From Lactobacillus sp. PV034 (GTDB taxonomy: Bacteria; Bacillota; Bacilli; Lactobacillales; Lactobacillaceae), in contig NZ_CP041982.1 of assembly GCF_014522305.1 (NCBI RefSeq), forward strand, positions 377,001 to 441,000: a stretch of 64,000 bases of DNA, written 5' to 3'. The position numbers and the translations under genes were made by a program. The notes beneath the pieces were generated by a model that had not been told where the DNA came from, made no database searches, and worked only from the letters and a program-made list of their open reading frames with translations. This document shows positions 46,164 to 55,253 of the stretch, in pieces; the first letter of the stretch is position 1, and the number at the start of each line of letters is the position of its first letter.

Positions 46164-47849
46164 ATGGAGAAAAAATTACATGGGGCAGATATCATTATCG
46201 ATAGTCTAAAAAAACATAAGATCGATATGGTTTTTGGTATTCCAGGAGCTAAAATTGATCGGCTTTTTGAAGCATTAGATGGGAAAGATAGTGAAGATGC
46301 ACCTGAATTAATTGTTACGCGTCATGAACAAAATGCGGTTTTCATGGCACAAGCTTATGGTCGTTTAACCGGTAAAACAGGAGTAGCTATTTCAACTTCA
46401 GGACCAGGAGTCGGTAATTTAACCACTGGATTAATGACTGCTAATGCCGAAGGAGATCCAGTTTTAGCAATTGGTGGTCAAGTTCAACGTAAAGATCTTT
46501 ATCGTGCTACACACCAATCAACTCCTTCAAGAGCATTAATGAGTCCAATTACGCAATTTAGTGCTGAAATTCAAGATCCTAATAATATTTCAGAAACAAT
46601 GGCTAATGCGATTGAAGCTACACAAAACGCACCTAAAGGAGCTGCTTTTGTCAGTTTACCTCAAGATGTTGATGATGCTGTCATTACTGAAAAGCCACTT
46701 CCAGTTTATCCTTATCCTAAGATGGGGCCAGCAGATCCAAGAGACCTTGAAGAAGTAGCAAAATTATTGAATAAGAGCAAATTACCTGTAATTCTTGTGG
46801 GTCAAAGAGCAGGGGATGAACGTTCTACTGAAGCTTTACGTATGTTACTTGAAAAATTCCATTTTCCTGTAGTTGAAACTTATCAAGCTGCTGGAGTAAT
46901 TTCCCGTCAATTAGAAAAGCATTCTTATTTCGGTCGTGTCGGTTTATTCAGAAACCAAGTTGGTGACCGCTTATTAGCAGAAAGTGATCTTGTCTTAGCA
47001 ATTGGTTACGATGCAATCGAATATGAACCTCGTAACTGGAATAAAGAAGGTAAGCTTCAAATTGTTAACCTCGATACTGTTCCAGCCCAACTGGATAATA
47101 ATTACACACCAGTAATGCAATTAATTGGTAATATTGCAACTAGTTTGGTTGAGTTAAACAAGATCTTAGAAAAAGAAGATTATCATTATCCTGAAGCAAG
47201 TGCACAAAGATTAGCAGAGTTTAAGCAGGATCTAGATCAAGAAACTAAATTACCAGTTCATCAAGAAAAAGAAAAATCAGATCCATTAAATATTGTTGAA
47301 GCCCTACAAAATAACGTTAACGACGACACCATTGTTGCCTTAGATGTAGGATCACACTACATTTGGATGGCACGCTACTTTAGAGCATACCAGCCAAGAC
47401 ATTTACTTATTTCTAACGGAATGCAAACTCTTGGAGTTGGTCTGCCTTGGGCAATTGTGGCTGCTTTACTATATCCTGAGAAAAAGGCTGTTGCAGTTTG
47501 TGGTGATGGTGGCTTTATGTTTTCTGCTGCTGAACTTTCAACTGCCGTTGAACATAATCTTAACTTAGTAACCATTGTTTGGAATGATGGTGGTCACTAC
47601 GATATGGTTAAATTCCAAGAAGAGTTAAAATACCCTCAAGCAGCCGGAGTTAACTTTGGTCAAGTTGATATTGTTAAGTTTGCTGAGAGTTTTGGTGCAA
47701 CAGGGATGCGCGTAGAAAAACCAGCTGATTTAAATAAGGTTTTGGCCAAAGCCTTTGCCACTCCTGGCCCAGTTGTGGTAGATGTGCCAGTTGATTACTC
47801 TCATAATAAAGAATTAGCTGAACACTTAATTGATAGTCAATTAGGTTAA
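46164..47849 (+). CDS. alsS: Catabolic acetolactate synthase
   Basis: Thiamine diphosphate enzyme condensing two pyruvates to alpha-acetolactate. 561 residues. Conserved Glu in TRHEQNAVFMAQAYGRLTGKTG, and the ThDP/metal motif GDGGFMFSAAEL...WNDGGHYDM. No regulatory subunit nearby, and alsD follows directly, so this is the fermentative AlsS rather than the branched-chain amino acid enzyme. The upstream region (about 46099-46127) has an imperfect inverted repeat with AACTAT and ATAGTT ends that could be an operator. Confidence 0.95.
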   Translation: MEKKLHGADIIIDSLKKHKIDMVFGIPGAKIDRLFEALDGKDSEDAPELIVTRHEQNAVFMAQAYGRLTGKTGVAISTSGPGVGNLTTGLMTANAEGDPVLAIGGQVQRKDLYRATHQSTPSRALMSPITQFSAEIQDPNNISETMANAIEATQNAPKGAAFVSLPQDVDDAVITEKPLPVYPYPKMGPADPRDLEEVAKLLNKSKLPVILVGQRAGDERSTEALRMLLEKFHFPVVETYQAAGVISRQLEKHSYFGRVGLFRNQVGDRLLAESDLVLAIGYDAIEYEPRNWNKEGKLQIVNLDTVPAQLDNNYTPVMQLIGNIATSLVELNKILEKEDYHYPEASAQRLAEFKQDLDQETKLPVHQEKEKSDPLNIVEALQNNVNDDTIVALDVGSHYIWMARYFRAYQPRHLLISNGMQTLGVGLPWAIVAALLYPEKKAVAVCGDGGFMFSAAELSTAVEHNLNLVTIVWNDGGHYDMVKFQEELKYPQAAGVNFGQVDIVKFAESFGATGMRVEKPADLNKVLAKAFATPGPVVVDVPVDYSHNKELAEHLIDSQLG

Positions 47850-47869
47850 TGAAAGGTGAGATGATAAGA

Positions 47870-48586
47870 ATGAGAACTTTATTTGAACATGGTACTCTAG
47901 CTACTTTAATGGCCGCTAATTTGGATGGAACCATTACTTTAGAAGAATTATTAAAGCATGGTTCCCAAGGATTAGGAACCTTTGTTGGGCTTGACGGGGA
48001 AGTTGTTATACTTGATGGCAAAGTTTACCAAGCAGTTTCAAGTGGTAAAGTAAATGAAATTACTAATATGAAGCAAAAATTGCCTTTTGCCTCAGTTCAT
48101 TTTCCAAAACCCCAAGAAAAAATTGAATTAGCTAAGGCTAATTTTGAAATTATAAATAAAGAGTTACCAGAAAAGTATGAATTACGTAATGTCTTTGCCG
48201 CATTAAAATTAGATGGTACTTTTCCTTTAGTTCACACGCGAATTGCTGCTAAACAAGTTAAACCTTATCCAAGTTTATTAGAAGTAGCACAGGATCAAGC
48301 AGAATTTACTTACGAAAATCTCAAAGGTACGATTGTTGGCTATTATGCGCCAGAAATTTTTAACTCAGTAACTGCAGGTGGTTGGCATTTACACTTCATT
48401 AGTGATGATCGTCAAGTTGCGGGTCACTTACTTGAGTTCCAAGGACAGAATTTAACTGGTAATTTGGAAGTCTTTGATACTTTTGAGCAACATTTCCCAA
48501 TTGAAGATCAAGAATTCAGAAGAGGTAATGTAAATCTTGAGACTTTAAAAGCTGATATTGCAGCATCTGAAGGAAATAACGATTAA
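47870..48586 (+). CDS. alsD: Alpha-acetolactate decarboxylase
   Basis: Converts acetolactate to acetoin, completing the pH-homeostatic pyruvate overflow route begun by AlsS. 238 residues from the ATG at 47870; ATGs at 47849 and 47861 are in frame, but AAAGGTGAG (47852-47860) is best spaced for 47870. Conserved FASVHFPKP, HTRIAAKQVKPYP and the zinc-binding HLHFISDDRQVAGH. The alsS stop falls at 47849, so the pair forms an operon. Confidence 0.95.
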   Translation: MRTLFEHGTLATLMAANLDGTITLEELLKHGSQGLGTFVGLDGEVVILDGKVYQAVSSGKVNEITNMKQKLPFASVHFPKPQEKIELAKANFEIINKELPEKYELRNVFAALKLDGTFPLVHTRIAAKQVKPYPSLLEVAQDQAEFTYENLKGTIVGYYAPEIFNSVTAGGWHLHFISDDRQVAGHLLEFQGQNLTGNLEVFDTFEQHFPIEDQEFRRGNVNLETLKADIAASEGNND

Positions 48587-48604
48587 ACACAATAACACAT
48601 ACAA

Positions 48605-48645
48605 AAACCGACCAGGTGATATCCATTTGGTCGGTTTATTTTTAT
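48605..48645 (+). terminator. Terminator after alsD
   Basis: AAACCGACCA (48605-48614) pairs with TGGTCGGTTT (48628-48637), followed by a T-rich tract. Confidence 0.85.
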
Positions 48646-48712
48646 CTCAAATTTTTAGGAAAATTTATTATATTAATATTTTATAATTCCATAGAATTAA
48701 ATAACGTATTAT

Positions 48713-48750
48713 GCTATACTTTAGTCAAATGTTAATGTATACAAAAAGGA
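48713..48750 (+). promoter_or_regulatory. Promoter and ribosome site of the surface protein gene
   Basis: TGCTATACT gives a TGn-extended -10 box (hexamer 48715-48720), followed by AAAAGGA about ten bases before the ATG at 48757. No clear -35. Confidence 0.6.
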
Positions 48751-48756
48751 TAGAGT

Positions 48757-51700
48757 ATGGAAAATAAAAATAAAACAAAAAACAACAAAAAATTAGTAAC
48801 CAGTGAAACAACCCAACATTATTCTATTCGTAAATTTAGTGTTGGGGTAGCTTCAGCATTGATTGGAACAACTTTATTTTTAGGGGCTAACAGTCAAAAA
48901 GTTCAAGCTGCTGATAATAAGCCTACTGTTACAGAAGAAAGTAACTCTCAATTAGCTTCAGGTAAAGATAATTTGGACAGTAAAAGTGACAATCTGTCAG
49001 GAAAAGAACAAGCTCTTGTTGCGCCTTCTAATGAAAAGAAGGATAGTAATGCTACTAATCCATCCGTTGAAGGCAACGAGACTAATGAGCAAGTATCAGC
49101 ATCAGCACAAGATGATATAGCTAAACAAGAGTTAACTGGTGATACGAATGGATCAGGTAACCTTGATAAGCAACAATTGAGTCATAAGGCGACATCAATA
49201 AATACCGATTCAAATAAGTTTGAATTAACTTCAACTATTACCAATAATGCTGATTATGATGATAAAAACATCTTTGTAGTTACAGTATTGCCTAATACAA
49301 AAGATGGTAAGAGTGAATTTAACACTCACTTAACCGGTCCAGTTGAAGTCAGTGGTAGTGAAAATGCTGAAAATATGACAAACTGGTATGTCACAGGAGA
49401 AGCTGGCCAGTCATTAGATAAGTTGCTCATTAAAGACAGTGAGGGTAATTATGTTCCAACTAAAGAGGCACTTGAATCAGCTACTGTTGAAGGCTACTTT
49501 AAAGTAAAAAAGTGGAAACAAGCTGATTGGGATAAAGTTACCGCAGTTATTACCACTGTTGATAGCTTAAAGAGTAAATCAAACTTGACCATTCATTTGC
49601 ATACTTATGATCCAACTGTTGAAACCGATGTTAGCAAAAATGCATATATGTCTCAAGCTGTAATGGATTCAACTTCTTTTAAGAAGTTACGTACTGGAAG
49701 AACTATTAATTTTGTCAATGGTGCTGATAAAAGTTTAGGATCACAAAAGCAATCCATTAACGATGTTGCAATCTATCACACCAATGCTGTTACTGGAGAT
49801 ATGGTTGGGGATACTGTTTTAGAAAAAGGTTTACCAGGATTTGAAATTCCAACATTTGATGGCTATAACTTTAAAAGTATTTCTGGTGGGAATAATGAGT
49901 TTTGGCAAGACTATAATCCTGATAATCCAACAGAGATTCTGCCAATAAAAACTATTAAAAACTTACAAGATGCTAAAGTAAGTACACGCACTGGATATGC
50001 CCAAATTCCAAATTATACTATTACAGTTATGTATGATACGGTTACAGATAATACTGCTTCTAATGCGGGCCGCAATACTAATGCTTTGACTCTGTTCAAT
50101 ATGCTTGCTGCAGTTCCTCAAACACCTGATCAAGTAGAGCAACACACTTCAATCATCAATCCTGGTGATAGTAATAGTGCCAAGTTAACTGTTGTTGGTA
50201 AGCAAAAGATCAATATTAGTTATATTGATGACACTGAAGGCAAGCAGCTTGGTCAAACTGATTCAGTTGAAGGTTTACCTGGTGAAACGGCAGCTTATTC
50301 TACAGCAGATCGAATTAATGAATATAAGAAACAAGGCTATGACTTAGTCAGTGATGGAACTAAGTCTCCAGCTGGTCAAAGTACTTTAATTTACGATAAT
50401 GACTATCAAACTGATCAAAACTTTGAAGTTCACTTGAAGCATGACACTAAACCTATTGACGATGATAGTACAGTAACTGAAACCATTCACTATATCTATA
50501 AGGATGGTACTACTGCAAGTCCTGATAAGGTTCAGACTATTAACTTTAAACGCACTGGTACTAAAGATCTTGTAACTCAGGATGTAACTTGGAATCCAGT
50601 TGATCCGCAAACTTTTGCGAAAGTAGATTCTCCAGAAATTACCGGTTATACTCCTGATCTTCCAGCAATCGATGCAATTACAGTTAACTTTGGTGATTTG
50701 AACATTGAAAAGACTGTAACTTATACTGCAAATGATCAAAATGCGAAGATTACTTATATTGATGATACAACTGGTACTTCATTAAAGAGTGAAGCTGCCA
50801 ATGGTAAGTTTGGCGAATTAATTGAATTTCCTACTGATGTAGATAATCAAATTAAAGCCTATGAAGATAAAGGCTATGAATTTGTTTCAAATAACTTTGA
50901 ATCCAATAAATATCAAGCCGATAATGCCAAAAATGTCTTCGAAGTTCATTTAACTCATGGTTATACCACTCCTGAAATTACTGTGCGTCATGCTACTTGG
51001 ACTATCAATTATGTTGGTAGCGATCATAATCCTGAATCTAACCACCAAGAAGTGACCTTCACCCGTACTGTTTATACTGATAAGGTAAATAATGAAGTAC
51101 ATGATTCTGGTTATGTACCAGATAACCAATTTAAAGATATTAAATCTCCAGCAGTAGCTGGCTACAGCCTTTACAATCCAGCTGAAAATGCAGTTGTGCA
51201 CCAAGATACCAAATTAGGCGAGAACGATAGTGATATTCATTACGTAACTACTGTGCCTTACGTGAAAGACCGACCAGGTACTGACTTACCTGATCCAATG
51301 GAAAGTCGTCAGTCAACATGGACTATTCACTATGTTGGGTTAGATAAGAACCCTGAGGATGTAGTTCAAACTGTCCACTTCATTAAGGAAGGTGACAAAT
51401 TTGTTCCTACTACTAGTTTTAAAGATATTGATTCACCTAAAGTTGATGGTTACGATGTTGATATTCCAACTGCTCATCAAGATACTGTTTTAGGTAAGGA
51501 TAATACTGATGGTAATTTTGAAACCACAGTAATTTATACCAAACCTAGCCAATTCGTTGATACTGATACTCCAGTCGAAAGTCACCGTGCTACTTTAACT
51601 ATCAATTATGTTGGTACTGATAACAATCCTAAATCAGTAGTTCAAACTGTTTACTTCTTTAAGAAGAATGGTAAATTTGTTCCAACCGGCAATTTTGAAG

Positions 51701-52899
51701 ATGTAGTTTCACCTGAAATCAATGGTTATCGAATTTGGCAACCTAAAGATGAACCAACTAAATATATTAACGTTCATCAAGATACTAAACTTGGTGAAAA
51801 CGATACTGATATTGATTATGTAGTTGATGTACCTTACGTAAAAGATGAACCAGGTATTGATTTACCAAACCCTGTAGAAAGCACTAGTCAAACTTGGACT
51901 ATTCATTATGTTGGTCTAGACAAAAATCCAGAAGATAAAGTTCAAACTATTCATTTCATTAAGAAAGGTGATAAGTTTGTTCCCGTTGATTTTTATGAAG
52001 ATGTAACTTCACCAGAAGAAAAGGGCTACAATGTTGATACTAAGATTGCAAAAGCTGAAAATGCTAAGGTTTTACCTGATGGTAATCTTGAAACTACTGT
52101 AATTTACACTAAGCCAGTTGCACCTATCGTTGATACACCAATTGCTGGGGAAGGTATGGTCCCACCCGAGGTCTTTGAAAATCCAGAAGCACCGATTCCT
52201 AATATCTACATTGATACCCCAGGCATGGAAAGTACAGATCAAACTTGGACCATTCACTATGTTGGTTTAGACAAGAATCCTGATGATGTTGTTCAAACTA
52301 TTCATTTCATTAAGAAGGGTGATAAGTTTGTACCTATTGATTCTTATGAAGCTATACCTTCGCCAGAAGTCGCTGGTTATGATGTCGATACCAAGGTTGC
52401 TCACGCTAAAAATGCAACGGTACTCCATGATGGAAATCTAGTAACTTTTGTTATCTATACCAAATTAAATACTTTTGTTGATACTCCACCATTAACTGAC
52501 AAGAAAGTTCCAAAGGATCCTGATCCAGAAATTAAGATTCCCGACGAACCAACGCCAGTAAGACCAACTCCAAAGGTACCTCAACATCCAACTCCAAACA
52601 AAACACCAGCTCCTGTTCCTGATCCAATTCCAGATCCTAAGCTAATACCACGTAAGACGCCTTTAACCCCTGATGAATATGCACGAAGTAAAGCACAAAC
52701 TTTAGGTTTTGATGTCAATAAGACACGCCCTGAAAAACAAAATAAGGCTAAAGTAATTCCTAAACAATATCTCGACAATCGTTTCTTACCCCAAACTGGT
52801 AAAAGAAGTTCTAGTGCAGATTCAATATTAGGTTTAGCTGCTCTAAGTCTAAGTGGTTTAATGAGTCTAGCAGCGACTAAAAAGAAAAAACATAATTAA
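48757..52899 (+). CDS. YSIRK/LPXTG surface protein with MucBP-like repeats
   Basis: 1380 residues. A YSIRK signal peptide (YSIRK at 22-26, cleavage near residue 51), a polar Ser/Asn-rich stretch to about 150, a non-repetitive domain to about 480, then mucin-binding-type modules: two begin ISYIDDTEGKQL and ITYIDDTTGTSL, and five begin with TWTIHYVGLDKNPED-like sequence (DNA near 50992, 51313, 51589, 51886, 52237). A proline-rich wall-spanning segment precedes LPQTG at 1344-1348, a membrane helix and a KKKK tail. Sortase-anchored adhesin; binding to mucus or epithelium is inferred from the module family. Own promoter and terminator. Confidence 0.92.
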   Translation: MENKNKTKNNKKLVTSETTQHYSIRKFSVGVASALIGTTLFLGANSQKVQAADNKPTVTEESNSQLASGKDNLDSKSDNLSGKEQALVAPSNEKKDSNATNPSVEGNETNEQVSASAQDDIAKQELTGDTNGSGNLDKQQLSHKATSINTDSNKFELTSTITNNADYDDKNIFVVTVLPNTKDGKSEFNTHLTGPVEVSGSENAENMTNWYVTGEAGQSLDKLLIKDSEGNYVPTKEALESATVEGYFKVKKWKQADWDKVTAVITTVDSLKSKSNLTIHLHTYDPTVETDVSKNAYMSQAVMDSTSFKKLRTGRTINFVNGADKSLGSQKQSINDVAIYHTNAVTGDMVGDTVLEKGLPGFEIPTFDGYNFKSISGGNNEFWQDYNPDNPTEILPIKTIKNLQDAKVSTRTGYAQIPNYTITVMYDTVTDNTASNAGRNTNALTLFNMLAAVPQTPDQVEQHTSIINPGDSNSAKLTVVGKQKINISYIDDTEGKQLGQTDSVEGLPGETAAYSTADRINEYKKQGYDLVSDGTKSPAGQSTLIYDNDYQTDQNFEVHLKHDTKPIDDDSTVTETIHYIYKDGTTASPDKVQTINFKRTGTKDLVTQDVTWNPVDPQTFAKVDSPEITGYTPDLPAIDAITVNFGDLNIEKTVTYTANDQNAKITYIDDTTGTSLKSEAANGKFGELIEFPTDVDNQIKAYEDKGYEFVSNNFESNKYQADNAKNVFEVHLTHGYTTPEITVRHATWTINYVGSDHNPESNHQEVTFTRTVYTDKVNNEVHDSGYVPDNQFKDIKSPAVAGYSLYNPAENAVVHQDTKLGENDSDIHYVTTVPYVKDRPGTDLPDPMESRQSTWTIHYVGLDKNPEDVVQTVHFIKEGDKFVPTTSFKDIDSPKVDGYDVDIPTAHQDTVLGKDNTDGNFETTVIYTKPSQFVDTDTPVESHRATLTINYVGTDNNPKSVVQTVYFFKKNGKFVPTGNFEDVVSPEINGYRIWQPKDEPTKYINVHQDTKLGENDTDIDYVVDVPYVKDEPGIDLPNPVESTSQTWTIHYVGLDKNPEDKVQTIHFIKKGDKFVPVDFYEDVTSPEEKGYNVDTKIAKAENAKVLPDGNLETTVIYTKPVAPIVDTPIAGEGMVPPEVFENPEAPIPNIYIDTPGMESTDQTWTIHYVGLDKNPDDVVQTIHFIKKGDKFVPIDSYEAIPSPEVAGYDVDTKVAHAKNATVLHDGNLVTFVIYTKLNTFVDTPPLTDKKVPKDPDPEIKIPDEPTPVRPTPKVPQHPTPNKTPAPVPDPIPDPKLIPRKTPLTPDEYARSKAQTLGFDVNKTRPEKQNKAKVIPKQYLDNRFLPQTGKRSSSADSILGLAALSLSGLMSLAATKKKKHN
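50992..52320 (+). repeat. Five tandem MucBP-like coding repeats
   Basis: Repeat units start near 50992, 51313, 51589, 51886 and 52237, each opening with W/L-TI-H/N-YVG and followed by a FIKKGDKFVP-like segment. Units 2, 4 and 5 are closest to each other (HYVGLDKNPED/DD); units 1 and 3 have diverged. Spacing of 276-351 bases reflects variable linkers. Confidence 0.85.
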
Positions 52900-52910
52900 T
52901 TGATAAACTA

Positions 52911-52946
52911 AAAACACCTAGCTCTAAAGGAGACAGGTGTTTTTTC
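52911..52946 (+). terminator. Terminator after the surface protein gene
   Basis: AAAACACCT pairs with AGGTGTTTTTT across a 15-base loop that can itself pair in part (CTC with GAG). Confidence 0.75.
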
Positions 52947-52997
52947 TGTAGACGTAATTGTGGACACATAGTATACTTAAACTAAGAGGTGAAGAAG

Positions 52998-53291
52998 ATG
53001 GACTATATAGCTAACCAATTAAAAGCTGTGACTGCACGAGATTTGCGAAATAACTTTAAAAAAATAGCTGACGACATCAGTGAATACGACGATACTGTAG
53101 TTGTAGCCAGACCAAAGAATAAAAATGTAGTTATTATTTCTGAAAAACAATATAATTCATGGATGGAGACAAACTATCTTTTGAGTAGTGAAGCAAACAG
53201 AGCTGCCTTACAAAAATCAATCAAGGAATTAAAATCTGGAAAGAGTAAATTACTTACTCCTGAAGAATTTAAACAATTAAATAATGACTAA
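52998..53291 (+). CDS. yefM: YefM/Phd-family antitoxin
   Basis: 97 residues. N-terminal Phd/YefM fold (TARDLRNNFKKIADDISEYDDTVVVARPKNKNVVIISEKQYNSW) that binds DNA, and a disordered C-terminal tail for toxin neutralisation (KSGKSKLLTPEEF). GAGGTG eight bases upstream sets the ATG at 52998. The toxin ATG at 53284 overlaps its end, the usual coupling for yefM-yoeB, but the toxin is broken by an insertion sequence, so this is now an antitoxin without its partner. Confidence 0.9.
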   Translation: MDYIANQLKAVTARDLRNNFKKIADDISEYDDTVVVARPKNKNVVIISEKQYNSWMETNYLLSSEANRAALQKSIKELKSGKSKLLTPEEFKQLNND

Positions 53292-53364
53292 GTTAAATAT
53301 AATGTTCACTGCTTCTGCTTGGAAAGAATATATTGAATGGAAAAAAGAAGATAAAACATTCTAA
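53284..53364 (+). pseudogene. yoeB: YoeB toxin, 5' fragment
   Basis: Encodes MTKLNIMFTASAWKEYIEWK followed by KEDKTF, the N-terminus of a YoeB/RelE-type ribosome-dependent mRNA endonuclease, then meets a TAA inside the inserted element. Joined to the fragment at 55018 it gives a complete toxin of about 88 residues. Confidence 0.88.
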
Positions 53365-53370
53365 GCTAAA

Positions 53371-53416
53371 TAGTGAATTAGTTATCCGACGGGATAATTA
53401 ATTCACTATTTTTTAT
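53371..53416 (+). terminator. Terminator-like hairpin at the left end of the element
   Basis: A 17-bp stem (53371-53387 with 53392-53408, one G-U pair, loop GACG) followed by TTTTTTATT. It would block transcription entering from yefM-yoeB. Confidence 0.75.
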
Positions 53417-53429
53417 TCTCTTGTAGAAT

Positions 53430-53600
53430 TTAAGTAGTAGTAAAACGATATGTCAAAGCCTTTTTAGACACTTGATGTCGCATTAAAAACTGGCAGTTTT
53501 ACTTAGGCTATCAATAATCTCTTCGAAGAATGTGGACACGTTGATGTCGAGTTTAGAAAATTAGATCTGATTTCTTAAGTAAATACGTTTTACTACTTAA
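53430..53600 (+). ncRNA. Candidate bridge RNA of the IS110 element
   Basis: A 15-bp long-range stem (53430-53447 with 53586-53600, three-base bulge) encloses two similar hairpins: GACA-CTTGA-TGTC at 53467-53479 and GACA-CGTTGA-TGTC at 53535-53548, each followed by CG. Two related loops upstream of an IS110 transposase is the layout of known bridge RNAs. GAATGT (53528-53533), next to the second hairpin, is the exact complement of ACATTC, the six bases left of the insertion point. No experimental support; the RNA ends are guesses. Confidence 0.5.
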
Positions 53601-53617
53601 GCTTAGGGGGTTATATA

Positions 53618-54835
53618 ATGCAAATTACTTTTGGAATTGATGTAAGTAAGTCTACTTCTACTATTTGTGAGCTAATTGGTGAAAGTAAAAATGAATTTAC
53701 CATTACTAACGACCGTCCTGGTTTTATTAAATTACTGCACGAATTAGCTGCTTTTACTAAACAGCCAGAAATTATTTTTGAAGCTACTGGTGTTTATTCA
53801 CGCAGACTACAAGCTTTTCTAGAAGATTACGGTTATGAATATGTTGTGCTTAATCCTCTTAAAGCAAAAAAAGAAATGGATTTGGGACTACGTCATAATA
53901 AGACTGATAAAACTGATGCTTATCATTTAGCCTTAATTCAAAGACTTTATCATCATCCAGTTAGTCAAAATCAGTCTCAGTCTTATAAGCAACTCAATGC
54001 TTTGAGTCGTTTCTATGACCAGCTAACAGATGATTTAGTCACAGCTAAAAATAGACTTCACCAGGCTTTACAATCAACTTTTCCCGAAATTGAAAATCTA
54101 TTTTCTACTGCTAAAGGTAATAATTACTGGCAAATAGTTGCTCATTACCCTCATTGCGATTTAGTAAGACAAGAGAACAAAAATCAAATTATTAATTGGC
54201 TAATGAATTTAAAAGGTATTGCATTTAAACATGCTCAAAAAACTGCTGATAAACTTATTGAATTAGCTTATCAAGCTTATCCAGTTGTCTCCGAGACTAG
54301 TATAGAAGTTCAACAAGTACAATATTATACCCAAAGACTACTTAATCTAAGTAAGCAAAGAGAACAATTAATTACAAGAATGGTTAAACTCGCTAAGACT
54401 TTACCTAATCATGATTTAGAAAATCTAGAAAGTATTCCAGGTTTTGCCCAAACTACTGCAGTTAGAGTTTTAGCAGAATTGGGAGATGTACGCAGATTTA
54501 GCAATCCCAATAAAATTAATGCTTTTATTGGCATAGATCCAGGTAGATATCAGTCAGGTGAAATGGATTCTAATTTAAGTATTACTAAGCATGGTAATGC
54601 AATAGCACGTAAATTGCTTTATCGTGCTATTGGTCAAATTGATAATGCGGCTAAGACTAATCCGTGTCACATAGCAGATTATTATGAAAGCAAAAAGCTA
54701 TCTTCTCAAACCAAAGGGTTTAAAAAGATAGCTATTGCTTCAATACATAAACTAATCAGAACAATTTATGCCCTGATTATTAATGATCAACTATATGATT
54801 ACAACGTAGCCACACATAACCAAAAAAGACTTTAG
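53618..54835 (+). CDS. IS110-family transposase
   Basis: 405 residues. N-terminal DEDD RuvC-like domain (FGIDVSKSTST, IIFEATGVYSR, NKTDKTDAYHLAL) and C-terminal Transposase_20 domain (LESIPGFAQTTAVRVLAELGD, FSNPNKINAFIGIDPGRYQSG, ITKHGNAIARKLLYRAI). The Ser in RYQSG is the candidate nucleophile. The element uses a bridge RNA in studied relatives. Appears intact, so the copy may still be mobile. A hairpin with AAGCCCAA/TTGGGCTT arms about 40-70 bases after the stop probably terminates its transcript. Confidence 0.93.
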   Translation: MQITFGIDVSKSTSTICELIGESKNEFTITNDRPGFIKLLHELAAFTKQPEIIFEATGVYSRRLQAFLEDYGYEYVVLNPLKAKKEMDLGLRHNKTDKTDAYHLALIQRLYHHPVSQNQSQSYKQLNALSRFYDQLTDDLVTAKNRLHQALQSTFPEIENLFSTAKGNNYWQIVAHYPHCDLVRQENKNQIINWLMNLKGIAFKHAQKTADKLIELAYQAYPVVSETSIEVQQVQYYTQRLLNLSKQREQLITRMVKLAKTLPNHDLENLESIPGFAQTTAVRVLAELGDVRRFSNPNKINAFIGIDPGRYQSGEMDSNLSITKHGNAIARKLLYRAIGQIDNAAKTNPCHIADYYESKKLSSQTKGFKKIAIASIHKLIRTIYALIINDQLYDYNVATHNQKRL

Positions 54836-55017
54836 TCGTAATTAATTGATCAACTACATTATAACGCTAAGCCCAAAAATCAGATATAAACTTGGGCTTA
54901 TTTATCGTGCTTAATTCCAAAAATATATCGACATTAATAGCTACTTAAACTAAAATTCAAGCTAAAAACATAGTCAAACATCGTATTGTGCTTGACTTTA
55001 CGTAGAAAAAAAGTATC

Positions 55018-55206
55018 AAAAAAATTGATAAATTAATTGATGATACTTTACGGCATCCCTTTGAAGGAATAGGAAAGCCTGAGCCCCTACAAGCAGAATT
55101 ATCTGGATACTGGTCTAGAAGAATTAATACTAGGGATAGAATGGTTTATGGTGTTACAGAAAAAGCTATTGAAATACTTCAATTAAAATATCATTACTCC
55201 AAATAA
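55018..55206 (+). pseudogene. yoeB: YoeB toxin, 3' fragment
   Basis: Encodes KKIDKLIDDTLRHPFEGIGK, then PEPLQAELSGYWSRRINTRD and RMVYGV to KYHYSK, the catalytic part of a YoeB toxin (conserved HPFEGIGKPE, GYWSRRI, RMVY and KYHY). It lacks a start codon and ribosome site. Followed by a terminator. Confidence 0.9.
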
Positions 55207-55211
55207 GTCCA

Positions 55212-55253
55212 AAAAGGTGTTACCGAGGAATTAAAACCTGGGTAACACCTTTT
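55212..55253. terminator. Terminator between yoeB fragment and rarA
   Basis: AAAAGGTGTTACC (55212-55224) pairs with its complement at 55241-55253; serves both convergent genes. Confidence 0.85.

Larger units (their letters stand above)
53362..55017 (+). mobile_element. IS110-family insertion sequence in yoeB
   Basis: Deleting 53362-55017 (1656 bp) fuses GAT AAA ACA TTC to AAA AAA ATT GAT and restores the toxin frame exactly. TC occurs before the left junction (53360-53361) and at the right end (55016-55017), so the boundary is ambiguous by two bases, as expected for an IS110 element recombining at a dinucleotide core. No terminal inverted repeats or longer target duplication. Contains one transposase gene, 256 bases of structured non-coding DNA on the left and 182 on the right. 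Confidence 0.88.

Noticed and set aside
50992..52320. Regular repeats suggesting a CRISPR array
   Set aside because: Period is 276-351 bases, all in one coding frame, encoding adhesin modules.
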